Of a stretch of DNA of 64,000 nucleotides, positions 1-8,084 are shown one piece after another. The stretch's first letter is position 1. Each line of letters starts with the position of its first letter. Made by a program: the position numbers and the translations under genes. The DNA lies in assembly GCF_001598235.1 (NCBI RefSeq), contig NZ_BCYO01000011.1, forward strand, positions 1 to 64,000, in the 5' to 3' direction. This stretch comes from Polaromonas jejuensis NBRC 106434. Its GTDB lineage: Bacteria > Pseudomonadota > Gammaproteobacteria > Burkholderiales > Burkholderiaceae_C. The notes beneath the pieces were generated by a model. It did not search any database and had not been told where the DNA came from. It worked only from the letters and a program-made list of their open reading frames with translations.

Positions 1-393
1 ACCCTGGAGAAATCGCATGAGGACCAGCAGGACCGCGGCCCAGTAGCCGATGCTCTCGTACGACGGGATCAGTCCGATCAGAATGGTCGGCACGCCCATG
101 AGAAGCAGTGTGATGAGCAGCATCGATTTCCGGCCAACCTTGTCGCCAAAGTGTCCGAAGACAACACCGCCCAGCGGACGCGCGAAGAAACCAACCGAGT
201 AGGTCGCGAACGCGGCGAGGGTTCCGGTCAGTGGGTCGAACGACGGGAAAAAGATCTTGTTGAAGATCAGCGCCGCCGCCGTGCCGTAGAGAAAGAAGTC
301 ATACCACTCGATGGTGGTTCCCATCATGCTGGCCAGGCCAGCAGTGACGTACTGGCTGCGCGAGCGCGCAGCCTGAGCAACAGGTTTAGTCAT
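1..393 (-). CDS. MFS transporter, metabolite:H+ symporter type (N-terminal part)
   Basis: Reading frame open to the window edge, so only the first 131 residues are visible. They begin MTKPVAQAARSRSQYVTAGL and contain the WYDFFLYGTAAAL segment typical of the MHS (ShiA/ProP-like) branch of the major facilitator superfamily, followed by the conserved loop between helices 2 and 3 (FARPLGGVVFGHFGDKVGRK). The start at 393 is preceded by AAGGATG. It should act in the inner membrane as a proton symporter for an organic acid or similar metabolite. It lies downstream of the class II aldolase and the LysR gene on the same strand, so it is probably the uptake partner of that catabolic set. The substrate cannot be read from the sequence. 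Confidence 0.88.
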   Translation of the reverse strand, partial: MTKPVAQAARSRSQYVTAGLASMMGTTIEWYDFFLYGTAAALIFNKIFFPSFDPLTGTLAAFATYSVGFFARPLGGVVFGHFGDKVGRKSMLLITLLLMGVPTILIGLIPSYESIGYWAAVLLVLMRFLQG

Positions 394-429
394 GGTGACA
401 TCCTTTGAGTTGAACCGGGACATCAGCGG

Positions 430-1209
430 TCACTTGACCGCAAGCGACGGCACGCCGTGGGTCTGGCGAGCCCAATAGTCGAAGGTCGCTTTGACGATGG
501 AGGGCTTGAGCAGGTAGTCGTGTGCTTCGGCGGCGAGTTCGTCGTTGACGGGGGTCAAAGGACCAAATGCCTGGGCCCGAATCTGCATGCGTGCGGCCCG
601 CTCCAGGTACACCGAAAGATAGGTTGCTTCCTCGCAGCTGGCGCCGGCCGTCAGATACCCATGGTGCGCCAGGATGATCGAACGCTTGTTGCCTAGCGCT
701 TTGGAGATGATGACGCCCTCCTGGTCCGCAATGGGCACACCCGGCCATTCACCGAGGAAGGCGCAGTCGTTGTGCAACGGCGTCATGTCCATCTGGGAGA
801 TGACGAGCGGCTGGCGTGCTGCGGCCAGCGCGGACGCCCAAGGCGAATGGGTGTGGATGATCGAGTTGACGTCTGGGCGTGCGTCGTACACCCAGAGATG
901 AAAGCGCGTGGCAGGATTGGCCATGCCCTCGCCCGAGAGGGTGTTCAGATCACGGTCGACTTCAATGAAGTCCTCCGGCGTCGCCTCATCGAAGCCGAGG
1001 CCGAAGCGCAAGGTCCAGTAGGCACCTTCCCGCTTGGAGCGAAAACTGATCTGACCTGCAAGGCCTGCTTCTTGCTCCGTCATCGCAAGGATGCGGCAGG
1101 CGTAGGCCATCGTTTCCTGAATGCTGCGCTCTGCGCTTTGCAAGTGCTTGGCCATATCCTGCGTCGCGCGCTGGTCGAAGTAAGACTTGTCTCTGAGTGG
1201 GGCGTTCAT
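430..1209 (-). CDS. class II aldolase/adducin family protein
   Basis: 259 residues starting MNAPLRDKSYFDQ with GGAGAA upstream; the frame stays open to 1350 but that extension has no ribosome site and does not look like family sequence. Motifs visible are the zinc-binding IIHTHSPWASAL and ILAHHGYLTAG, as in L-fuculose-phosphate aldolase relatives. Members cleave or decarboxylate hydroxy-acid or sugar-phosphate substrates using a metal ion. It is clearly paralogous to the aldolase at 4115-4900 (roughly half the residues match by eye over most of the length). It lies between the LysR regulator and the MFS carrier. Substrate unknown. Confidence 0.88.
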   Translation of the reverse strand: MNAPLRDKSYFDQRATQDMAKHLQSAERSIQETMAYACRILAMTEQEAGLAGQISFRSKREGAYWTLRFGLGFDEATPEDFIEVDRDLNTLSGEGMANPATRFHLWVYDARPDVNSIIHTHSPWASALAAARQPLVISQMDMTPLHNDCAFLGEWPGVPIADQEGVIISKALGNKRSIILAHHGYLTAGASCEEATYLSVYLERAARMQIRAQAFGPLTPVNDELAAEAHDYLLKPSIVKATFDYWARQTHGVPSLAVK

Positions 1210-1312
1210 GGTGGTTCTCCGATATGGAACAAAATCTTCGGCGTGGGCACCGAAGTCAGAGTCATTCTCTTGATCCACGTCAAAGACGGCCATAGCCTTG
1301 GCCTCATAGCAG

Positions 1313-2212
1313 CTATTCCTGCCCGCCGCCCCCCATCCCCGCCGCGACATGCGTCGCGCACTGAATCAGATCGGCCGTCAACGCCGAGGGCGTCCGGTCG
1401 GCCCGCGTGATCAAGACGACTCTGCGACGCAGCATCGGGCGTGCCACTGGCACCTTGCGCAACCCATGCTCTTCCAGGAGCTTTTCAGGAATTCGGGAGG
1501 GCAGGATGCAATCGCCGATGCCGGAGGAAACCAAGCGGAGCATCACGTCGATGGTCTCGACCTCCGCCACGAACATTGGCTGAAGACCAGCACTATGGAT
1601 CATGCGCCGAAGTGCGTATTGCGGTGGAAATCCCACCAACCGCATCTCCAGCTTGGTGAGGTCTTGGGCCCCCACGATGGCGCTGTCACACCGCACGATG
1701 AGCGCCATCTCGCACTCAATCAGCGAACGAGAAGTCAAGGCGCCTGAGTCAACCGCGGAATCGTAGACAAAACCCAGGTCTGCCTTGCCGCTTTCAACGA
1801 GAGCCACCACCTCCGGCGAACTGCGGCCCATGAGTGAAAGGTTGACGTGCGGGTGCGTGCTTACGAAGCTTGCGATGACGTCACTCGTGAAGTAGTAGCT
1901 CAGCGTGTGGACTGTCGCCAGGCGGACCGTTCCGTGCGTGACGCCCTGTCTGCGGACGCTCTCCACGGCAGCGTCTATGTCCCGGTACGCGGGGCGCGTC
2001 GCTTCATAGAGCTTCACTCCGGATTCTGTGAGCTCCAGCCCTCGCCCGGTTCGGATGAAGAGCGCCTGTCCTAGCGTCGCCTCCAGGGTCGCAAGCTGCT
2101 TGCTGAGGCCCGACTGGGTCTGATCCAGAACATCAGCCGCCTTCGAGAGCGATCTCAATTCGGCGATCGACAGGAAGTAACGAAGCTGCCGGTCAAATAT
2201 CTCCATGTTCAA
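1313..2212 (-). CDS. LysR-family transcriptional regulator
   Basis: 299 residues. The N-terminal winged helix-turn-helix is visible at residues 5-65 (RYFLSIAELRSLSKAADVL, then SGLSKQLATLEATLGQALF, then RTGRGLELTESG), followed by a periplasmic-binding-like effector domain. It could also start two codons later at the second Met. It is divergent from the Bug/GST/aldolase/C-S lyase operon beginning at 2425 and lies just upstream of a co-directional aldolase and MFS gene. It is therefore the likely regulator of both arms, responding to a pathway metabolite as LysR proteins usually do. Confidence 0.93.
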   Translation of the reverse strand: MNMEIFDRQLRYFLSIAELRSLSKAADVLDQTQSGLSKQLATLEATLGQALFIRTGRGLELTESGVKLYEATRPAYRDIDAAVESVRRQGVTHGTVRLATVHTLSYYFTSDVIASFVSTHPHVNLSLMGRSSPEVVALVESGKADLGFVYDSAVDSGALTSRSLIECEMALIVRCDSAIVGAQDLTKLEMRLVGFPPQYALRRMIHSAGLQPMFVAEVETIDVMLRLVSSGIGDCILPSRIPEKLLEEHGLRKVPVARPMLRRRVVLITRADRTPSALTADLIQCATHVAAGMGGGGQE

Positions 2213-2424
2213 TTCCTTGAGGTGTTACTTCGAGCGGCATGCAAGTATCGCGCCTCCAGCTGTGTTTCTTGTGGAAATTTCATAAAGAGGCTTTCAGCGC
2301 ATCCTGTCAGCCAATGCCAAATCGCTTTCTGTCATGGCTGCTATGAAACTTCCGCTATAGCTCGCTTCACGGTACCGTCAAACAATCTGCCAAGTTCTCA
2401 GATTAACCAAGACAGGATGAAAAC
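2213..2424. promoter_or_regulatory. divergent promoter region between LysR and the Bug operon
   Basis: No gene fits here. An inverted repeat GCTAT-N12-ATAGC lies at 2340-2361, about 65 bp before the start of the Bug gene, and could be part of a LysR binding site, although it does not give a clean T-N11-A match. The region is AT-richer than its surroundings, consistent with two back-to-back promoters. AGGATG at about 2412-2417 serves as ribosome site for the gene at 2425. Confidence 0.4.
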
Positions 2425-3411
2425 ATGAGTCAATGGCATTCGACATTCAAATCAACAATGACCAGGTTGGCCGCGACGTTTGTCTTTGCTCTCGCGGGGG
2501 TCGCCGCAAACGCCCAAACAAGCAAACCGCTCACGATCGTGGTGGCCTATCCAGCGGGTGGCAGCACGGATGCGATGGCGCGCATCATGGCCGACAAGAT
2601 GAAGGTGCCACTCGCGCGCCCCGTCATTATCGACAACAAGCCAGGCGCCGGTGGGCGGCTCGGCGCGGGCTTGGTGAAGAACATGGCCGCGGACGGTTCG
2701 GCAGTCCTTTTCGGATTGAATGCCTTAATCGTCCAGTCGGTCATCTACGCAGGCAAGAACAACTTCGACCTGGTGCAGGATTTTGTCCCTGTTGCAAAGG
2801 CGACAAGCATTCCCATGGCGATCGCTGTTCCTTCGAATTCGCCAATCAAAACAATCGAAGACCTGAGAAATTTCACGAATACACACAAGAAAGAGAGCAG
2901 CTTTGGCAGCTCCGGGCCTGGTTCACTTGGCCACCTCACCGGTGTTCGGCTCGCCAATGCCATGGGCATCGAGTGGACGCACATTCCCTACAAGGGAGGC
3001 GCCCCGTTGGTCAGCGATCTGCTTGGCGGACACGTGCTGGCCGGCGTCGATGCGCTGGCAGAGTACGTCGAGAATCACCGAGCGGGCCGCATGCGTGTGA
3101 TCGCCGTGTTCAGCCCGCAGCGTTCGCCCCTCGTCCCGGAAGTGCCTACCATTGCGGAACTCGGCGTGAAGGGTGTCGATACCGAGGCGTGGTGGGGCTT
3201 CTGGGCTCCGGCAAAAACTCCGGCTCCGGTAGTGGCCCAGCTTCAGGAGTCCATCAATAGCGCGCTGCAGGACCCCGATGTTGTAGCTCGTTTGAGCAAG
3301 CTGACCGCCAAGGTGAGTTACTTGCCGTCCCAACAGTTTGGGAAGCTGGTGAAGAGTGAGTTTGACCTTTGGCCCCCGCTGGTGCGCGAGGCGAAGATCT
3401 CACCGGAGTGA
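2425..3411 (+). CDS. Bug/TctC-family tripartite tricarboxylate transporter solute-binding protein
   Basis: 328 residues with an N-terminal secretion signal (residues 1-30, ending GVAANAQ; a later Met at residue 12 would give a shorter signal) and the family hallmark PLTIVVAYPAGGSTDAMAR followed by RPVIIDNKPGAGGR. The protein would be periplasmic and bind a carboxylated or small organic ligand. No TctA or TctB membrane partners lie nearby, which is common for Bug genes in Burkholderiales. It is the first gene of the plus-strand operon. The second Bug protein at 6172 shares long stretches with it, including QS(V)IYAGKNNFDLV, so the two arose by duplication. Confidence 0.93.
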   Translation: MSQWHSTFKSTMTRLAATFVFALAGVAANAQTSKPLTIVVAYPAGGSTDAMARIMADKMKVPLARPVIIDNKPGAGGRLGAGLVKNMAADGSAVLFGLNALIVQSVIYAGKNNFDLVQDFVPVAKATSIPMAIAVPSNSPIKTIEDLRNFTNTHKKESSFGSSGPGSLGHLTGVRLANAMGIEWTHIPYKGGAPLVSDLLGGHVLAGVDALAEYVENHRAGRMRVIAVFSPQRSPLVPEVPTIAELGVKGVDTEAWWGFWAPAKTPAPVVAQLQESINSALQDPDVVARLSKLTAKVSYLPSQQFGKLVKSEFDLWPPLVREAKISPE

Positions 3412-3455
3412 GTTCCAGAAGGGGAGCTATACGCGGTCTCGGATTAAGGACTGAA

Positions 3456-4118
3456 ATGCGTCTCTACGACACACAGCGGTCCGGCAACGCCTGGAAGGTG
3501 AGGCTTCTCGCGAGCCTGTTGAACATCCGCCTTGAGCGCGTGACGCTCTCTATCGATGCCGGGGACCTTGGCAGCGCCGCGTTTCGCCGAGTGAATCCAC
3601 TGGCACAGGTCCCGACCCTGGAACTGAACGACGGGCGGACGATCTACGAGTCGCAGGCGATCTTGCACTACCTCGCGCACCGAACTTCCCTCTGGCCGGA
3701 GGACCGCTTCGGCCAGTCGCAGGTGCTGACATGGCTTTCATTCGAGCAATCGCAGCACATGCATCCGCTGGCGCAGTTGAGGCTTCGGCTCGCACTTCAC
3801 CGCAGCGCCGATGCGAGTGCGCCCGAGATGCTTGCGCTTCGCGCGCAAGCGCTGAAGGCGCTCACGCAACTGGACGCTCGCTTGAGCGCTCAGGCTGCTG
3901 CCAACGGGCCTGATGCCTGGGTCGCCGGTACTTCGATCTCGATCGCGGATGTGGCCTTGTATCCGTACACACGACTGGCGCCCATGGGGGGCATTGACCT
4001 CAGCGCTTTCCCGTCGATCTGTGCCTGGCTCGAAAGGATAGAGGCGCATCCGGGCTACGAACCGCTCATCCCAGGCCAGCCGGATCTGAACTACACAACC
4101 AAGGAAAATTCAAAATGA
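3456..4118 (+). CDS. glutathione S-transferase family protein
   Basis: 220 residues starting MRLYDTQRSGNAWKVRLLAS, with AAGGA five bases upstream. The thioredoxin-like N-terminal half carries NPLAQVPTLEL and the ESQAILHYLA glutathione-binding segment (the family Glu/Ser pair); the helical C-terminal half contains SIADVALYPYTR. It would join glutathione to an electrophile or remove it from a thioether. Its stop overlaps the start of the following aldolase (ATGA), so the two are translationally coupled. Its place between a Bug protein and a C-S lyase operon suggests a catabolic rather than a general stress role. Confidence 0.92.
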   Translation: MRLYDTQRSGNAWKVRLLASLLNIRLERVTLSIDAGDLGSAAFRRVNPLAQVPTLELNDGRTIYESQAILHYLAHRTSLWPEDRFGQSQVLTWLSFEQSQHMHPLAQLRLRLALHRSADASAPEMLALRAQALKALTQLDARLSAQAAANGPDAWVAGTSISIADVALYPYTRLAPMGGIDLSAFPSICAWLERIEAHPGYEPLIPGQPDLNYTTKENSK

Positions 4119-4900
4119 ACCAGCAAGTGGATACCTTCCATCTGGACAAGAGCGAGCTGATCGCCAGGTCGGAAGCCCAGATGCAGCAGCACCTTCACGG
4201 AGATGACTACACATTGGCCCAGAAGGTCGCGCTGACGTGTCGGATTCTCTTCGACAACGGCCACGACTCCGGTCTTGCCGGCCAGATCACCGCGCGTGAC
4301 AGCAAGGGCTTCTGGACGCAGCGACTCGGGCTGGGCTTCGACGAGATCTCCGCAGGCAATCTGCTGCTGGTCGACGAGGACATCAACGTGCTTGAAGGTG
4401 ACGGGATGCCGAACCCGGCCAATCGCTTTCACGCCTGGGTCTACCGTGCGCGGCCTGACGTGAACTGCATCATTCACACCCATGCGGTTCACACCGCAGC
4501 GCTGAGCATGCTGGAAGAGCCCCTGCAGGTCTCCCACATGGACAACTGCGTGCTGTACGACGACGTGGCGTTTGTGGCGAAGTGGCCCGGCGTCCCTGTG
4601 GGCAATGACGAAGGTGAACTGATCTCCCATGCGCTCGGCGACAAGCGGGCCCTTCTCTTGGCTCACCATGGCTTGCTCGTCGCATGCTCCAGTGTCGAAG
4701 AAGCTTGCGTGATTGCGCTGGCGTTCGAGCGCGCGGCAAAGATGCACCTCCTCGCTGCAGCGGCGGGAACGATCCAGCCAATCATGCCCGAACTCGGCCG
4801 GGAGGCGCATGACTGGATTCTCAAACCGAGCCGCAATGCTGCCGGATTCGCCTATTACGCGCGTCGCAGCTTGAAGCAGAACGCCGATTGCCTCGGTTGA
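4115..4900 (+). CDS. class II aldolase/adducin family protein
   Basis: 261 residues. Zinc ligands are visible in CIIHTHAVHTAAL and in LLLAHHGLLVA. It overlaps the GST by four bases and is followed four bases later by the MetC-like gene, so it is inside the same operon. It is a diverged paralogue of the aldolase at 430-1209, sharing the LGLGFDE, GMPNPANRFHAWVY and WPGVP segments. It probably acts on a hydroxy acid or keto acid released by the pathway. The actual substrate cannot be determined from sequence. Confidence 0.9.
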   Translation: MNQQVDTFHLDKSELIARSEAQMQQHLHGDDYTLAQKVALTCRILFDNGHDSGLAGQITARDSKGFWTQRLGLGFDEISAGNLLLVDEDINVLEGDGMPNPANRFHAWVYRARPDVNCIIHTHAVHTAALSMLEEPLQVSHMDNCVLYDDVAFVAKWPGVPVGNDEGELISHALGDKRALLLAHHGLLVACSSVEEACVIALAFERAAKMHLLAAAAGTIQPIMPELGREAHDWILKPSRNAAGFAYYARRSLKQNADCLG

Positions 4901-4904
4901 CCAA

Positions 4905-6089
4905 ATGACCCATATGAACGATCGCAGTCAACTATCAAAGTTCGGCATCAGCACCCAGCTCTCCATGCTGGGGCGGAACCCTGACGAGCAGTCCGGCTTC
5001 GTCAATCCACCCCTGTTCAAAGGGTCGACCGTGGTCTACAAGACGCTGGACGACCTCCAGAACAGGCGCAACCGCTTCCCGTACGGCACAGCCGGTTCGC
5101 CGACGATCGCCAACCTCGAAGCATCCTGGACTCACATGACAGGCGCGGCGGGCACGGTGCTCTCGCCCTCGGGCTTGGGCTCGGTCGCGCTTGCGCTTTT
5201 GGCTACGACGAAGAGCGGCGACCACATCCTTGTGACCGACAGTGCCTACGGCCCCACCAGAAGATTCTGCGATGGCTTGCTGGCACGGTACGGAATTCAA
5301 ACCACCTACTACGATCCCCTGCTGGGCTCCGACATCGAGTCCCTCATCAAGCACAACACCTCTGTCATCTTCCTCGAGTCGCCCGGCTCAAGGTCGATGG
5401 AGATCCAGGATGTGCCCGCCATCGTGGCCGTTGCCAAGAAGCACGGCGTGAAGGTGATCGCCGACAACACCTGGGCAACGCCCGTATTCTTCCAGGCCCA
5501 TGCGCACGGTGTCGACATCTCCGTCGAGGCGGGGACCAAGTACCTGGGGGGGCACTCCGACATCTTGCTTGGCCTCGCGTCGGCGAATGAAGAGCTGTGG
5601 CCGGCCCTCCGGGCCACGTATGACGCGATGGCCATGCTGCCTGGAGCGGACGACTGCATCCTCGCCCTGCGCGGCCTGCGGACCATGCACCTTCGACTCA
5701 AGGAGGCGGAGCGCAAAGCCCTCGACCTGGCAGCGTGGTTCAAGGCTCGCCCGGAAGTTCGCGCTGTCCTGCATCCGGCCTTCGAGTCCTGTCCCGGCCA
5801 TGCCATCTGGGCGCGAGACTTCAAGGGCTCGACAGGCCTCTTCTCGGTTGTACTGGATGAAAAGTTCAAGAAGGACGAGCTCAGCCGGATGCTCGACAAC
5901 ATGTCGATCTTCAGCATGGGCTTCTCATGGGGCGGCTATGAAAGCCTCATCGTTCCTTTCAACTGCAAGGATCTCCGAACCGCGACCACCTGGCCGTATG
6001 AAGGCTATGCGTTGAGGATCCAGGTCGGCCTCGAGGATCTGGACGACTTGAAGGAAGACCTGCGCCAGGGGCTTGAACGGCTCCATTGA
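4905..6089 (+). CDS. cystathionine beta-lyase-like PLP-dependent C-S lyase
   Basis: 394 residues, the normal length for the Cys/Met-metabolism PLP family. The PLP-binding lysine is Lys212 in EAGTKYLGGHSD, preceded by the conserved VIADNTWATP and by SPSGLGSVALALLA. Start at 4905 (MTHMNDR) or three codons later. MetC-type enzymes perform beta-elimination on cystathionine and other S-substituted cysteines, giving a thiol, pyruvate and ammonia. The gene sits in an operon with a GST, an aldolase and two Bug proteins and not with methionine genes, so the natural substrate may be a cysteine S-conjugate. That last point is inference. Confidence 0.88.
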   Translation: MTHMNDRSQLSKFGISTQLSMLGRNPDEQSGFVNPPLFKGSTVVYKTLDDLQNRRNRFPYGTAGSPTIANLEASWTHMTGAAGTVLSPSGLGSVALALLATTKSGDHILVTDSAYGPTRRFCDGLLARYGIQTTYYDPLLGSDIESLIKHNTSVIFLESPGSRSMEIQDVPAIVAVAKKHGVKVIADNTWATPVFFQAHAHGVDISVEAGTKYLGGHSDILLGLASANEELWPALRATYDAMAMLPGADDCILALRGLRTMHLRLKEAERKALDLAAWFKARPEVRAVLHPAFESCPGHAIWARDFKGSTGLFSVVLDEKFKKDELSRMLDNMSIFSMGFSWGGYESLIVPFNCKDLRTATTWPYEGYALRIQVGLEDLDDLKEDLRQGLERLH

Positions 6090-6171
6090 ATTCTGGGAAA
6101 GCACGGCTGGAACGATCAGCTCGAGCCTCCCCACTTCTCGCTTCAACCCACCCCAATAGAGGATTTTTACT

Positions 6172-7146
6172 ATGAAATCTCTGTGTTCCTGGTCGGCCGC
6201 AGTCGGCGCTCTGTTCTTGACCTGCTTCAGCATCTCGGCTGCGGCTCAGCCTGCGGGAAAGCCTTTGACCATCGTCGTGCCTTACCCGGCCGGTGGCAGC
6301 GCTGATCGTGTCGTCCGTGTTCTCGCCGAGAAGTTGCCTGCACAGCTATCCCGCCCCGTCATCATCGACAACAAACCGGGCGCCGGCGGGCGACTAGCTG
6401 CGGGATTGGTTAAGAGCATGCCGACGGATGGTTCTGTGGTGATGGTCGGCATCAATGCCCTGGTGCTGCAATCCATCATCTATGCAGGCAAGAATAATTT
6501 CGATCTGGTCCGCGACTACACGCCAGTAGCTGCTACCGTGCGCAGCACCATGGCGATTGCGGTGCCTCCGAGCCTTCCCATCAAGAACATCAAGGAGCTG
6601 GTGGAGTACTCCAAGGCGCACAAGAACAGTCTCTTCTACGGAAGTTCCGGAAGCGGATCGATGGGCCATCTCACTGGCGTTCGGCTGGCGAAGGCGTCTG
6701 GAGTGGAGTGGTCGCATGCGCCCTACAAGGGTGGGGCCCCCCTGGTGGCGGATCTCTTGGGGGGACATGTGCAAGTGGGCATCGATGGATTGGCAGAGTA
6801 CATCGAACATCATCAACAAGGCCGCCTTCGTGTCATCGCGGTCTTCAGCAAAGAGCGTTCGCCTCTCGCGCCGGAGGTTCCGACCATCGCTGAACAGGGA
6901 TTTGCGAGCGTGGCGGACGACAGCTGGCATGGCATCTTCGCCGCCGCAGCGGTACCCAAGGCCCAGGTTGCACAGATTCAGGATGCGATCGAGAAGGTGC
7001 TCAAGGATCCCGAGATCCAGAGCAAGTTGGCCAAGGCGTCAATGCCGGCCAACTTCATGCCGTCGGCCAAGTTTGGTGAGTTCGTGCGGCAGCAGTTCGC
7101 GACTTGGGAGCCGGTGATTCGGAGCGCCAATATCACGCCCGAATGA
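6172..7146 (+). CDS. Bug/TctC-family solute-binding protein (paralogue)
   Basis: 324 residues with a typical signal peptide (ACFSISAAAQ-like end near residue 26) and the family motif PLTIVVPYPAGGSADRVVR, then RPVIIDNKPGAGGR. Closely similar along its length to the Bug protein at 2425 (for example HLTGVRLAKASGVEWSHAPY against HLTGVRLANAMGIEWTHIPY). GAGGAT lies upstream of the start. It closes the plus-strand operon after an 82-bp gap. Having two related binding proteins suggests two related ligands, or replacement in progress; no membrane component accompanies either. Confidence 0.92.
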   Translation: MKSLCSWSAAVGALFLTCFSISAAAQPAGKPLTIVVPYPAGGSADRVVRVLAEKLPAQLSRPVIIDNKPGAGGRLAAGLVKSMPTDGSVVMVGINALVLQSIIYAGKNNFDLVRDYTPVAATVRSTMAIAVPPSLPIKNIKELVEYSKAHKNSLFYGSSGSGSMGHLTGVRLAKASGVEWSHAPYKGGAPLVADLLGGHVQVGIDGLAEYIEHHQQGRLRVIAVFSKERSPLAPEVPTIAEQGFASVADDSWHGIFAAAAVPKAQVAQIQDAIEKVLKDPEIQSKLAKASMPANFMPSAKFGEFVRQQFATWEPVIRSANITPE

Positions 7147-7213
7147 CGATCGGCTGTGGAAGCTCTCTGCGGCCTCATCCGAACCTTGTCAAGCATCAAT
7201 CACCGAGGCCTTC

Positions 7214-7331
7214 ATGCAACTTGCCAGATTTCCCCGCGTACGACTGGGGCATCTCCCCAGACACCTCTGGAGCCGATGCCGCGGCTCACCGCCTTGCTGG
7301 GCGGGCCCAAGTTGTATGTCATCCCCGCTGA
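7214..7331 (+). pseudogene. N-terminal fragment of a D-cysteine desulfhydrase/ACC deaminase-type PLP enzyme, frameshifted and truncated
   Basis: Starting at ATG 7214 the frame reads MQLARFPRVRLGHLP; a shift to another frame then gives TPLEPMPRLTALLGGPKLYV. Together these match the N-terminus of the D-cysteine desulfhydrase family (ARFPR...PTPLE...LS..LGGP.LY(I/V)KRDD). Homology stops at LYV, just before the IS66-type remnant at 7332. At least one frameshift and loss of the C-terminal nine tenths make it non-functional. The intact ancestor would have released sulfide from a cysteine derivative, which fits the neighbouring C-S lyase. Recognition rests on pattern memory of a short segment. Confidence 0.6.
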
Positions 7332-7482
7332 TCAATTGGCATTGATCCCGTGGGCCAGTGCCACACCGGCAACCGAGGCGCCGGCGACCCAGCATTCGGC
7401 TACGACTTGGGTCTTGAGTTCTGGGCTGTAGTCGCGCCGCTTGGGGGCGTTGGGCGCGCCTCGTTTGCCATCGTGTGCATGA
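7332..7482 (-). mobile_element. remnant of an IS66-type transposase orfA (TnpA-like)
   Basis: On the minus strand the frame ending at the TGA at 7334-7332 reads KRRDYSPELKTQVVAECW then VAGASVAGVALAHGINAN. This is the helix-turn-helix start of the small IS66-family accessory protein (usual form RRRYS.EFK.QVV..C..PGASVA.VALAHG.NAN). It breaks off where the family normally continues L(V/L)..W. No terminal repeats or further transposase genes are seen, so this is a small scar. It directly abuts the truncated D-cysteine desulfhydrase fragment and probably marks the event that destroyed it. The remaining bases to 7623 hold nothing recognisable. Confidence 0.65.
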
Positions 7483-7623
7483 TCTCCATCGCGCACACGA
7501 TGCCAGTTCAACGGGTCTATCTCAAGGTGGGTTTGCCGGACGCATACCTTGCGCCTACGTCTTGTGGATGGGCAGGCGCAGAATGCTCTTGACGACGTGA
7601 GTCATCGCAGCTGACAGAAGATG

Positions 7624-7962
7624 TCAGCGCTGGGCTACGTAGAACGCCAGGCCGCTGGAATGCGACGAATAGCTCACCTTGGTTCCAGCAGGAAATTGGA
7701 TCACGTCACCGGCCTTCAACTCGTAGACCTGTCCGTTCGCTTGATCCTTGACGGTGATCTCGCCCTCCAGCACCAGCTTGAACTCGTCGAAGTCGTAGCT
7801 GTAGGGCATGGACTGTCCCTTGCCGATCCGGAACAGTCCGGCCGTGATGGGAGCGCCCTCTTTGCTGGAAGCGCCGAGGTCGTCGCCGAATGCGACGGTA
7901 TCCGGGATCTTCAGATCGGTGAGTTGCTGGCGTGTAGCGCCCTGGAATACATGGATGCTCAT
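7624..7962 (-). CDS. cupin-domain protein (EutQ/DUF861-like)
   Basis: 112 residues forming a single beta-barrel cupin: YSYDFDEFKLVLEGEITVKD carries the first motif in a form with few metal-binding histidines, followed by YELKAGDVIQFPAGTKVSYS as the second. The leader AGGAGAAAACAAATGAGC is identical to the one in front of the gamma-glutamyltransferase, because both lie in copies of the same 115-bp repeat. It was probably once directly downstream of the DJ-1/PfpI gene. Function unknown; cupins of this type are often small-molecule binding or isomerase proteins. Confidence 0.8.
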   Translation of the reverse strand: MSIHVFQGATRQQLTDLKIPDTVAFGDDLGASSKEGAPITAGLFRIGKGQSMPYSYDFDEFKLVLEGEITVKDQANGQVYELKAGDVIQFPAGTKVSYSSHSSGLAFYVAQR

Positions 7963-8070
7963 TTGTTTTCTCCTAGTCTATCAATAATTGTTGACTCAAA
8001 CGGACGCTGGTTCTTTGTGCAGATACGGTGCGATATTTCGCATCGCACGCGAGACGCAGTCTTTTCTCTC
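7957..8070. repeat. direct repeat, copy 1 of 2 (downstream of gamma-glutamyltransferase)
   Basis: 114 bp matching 9813-9927 with two substitutions and one 1-bp indel by eye. It contains the start codon and ribosome site of the cupin gene, the spacer, and a duplicated piece of the 3' end of the DJ-1/PfpI gene (the codons for NIAPYLHKEPASV and its stop). The DJ-1 piece is orphaned here. Confidence 0.92.
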
Positions 8071-8084
8071 GCGTCTTCAATGCA

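Noticed and set aside
1210-1350. Longer start for the first class II aldolase
   Set aside because: The extra 47 residues overlap the LysR 3' end and lack a ribosome site, whereas 1209 has GGAGAA before it and aligns with the paralogue.
2340-2361. GCTAT...ATAGC as another dispersed repeat copy
   Set aside because: The spacer is 12 bp, not 7, and no GGGCTA tail follows; treated only as a possible regulator site.
7147-7623. Short plus-strand open frames after the second Bug gene as new small genes
   Set aside because: They coincide with the frameshifted desulfhydrase fragment and the antisense of the IS66 remnant.
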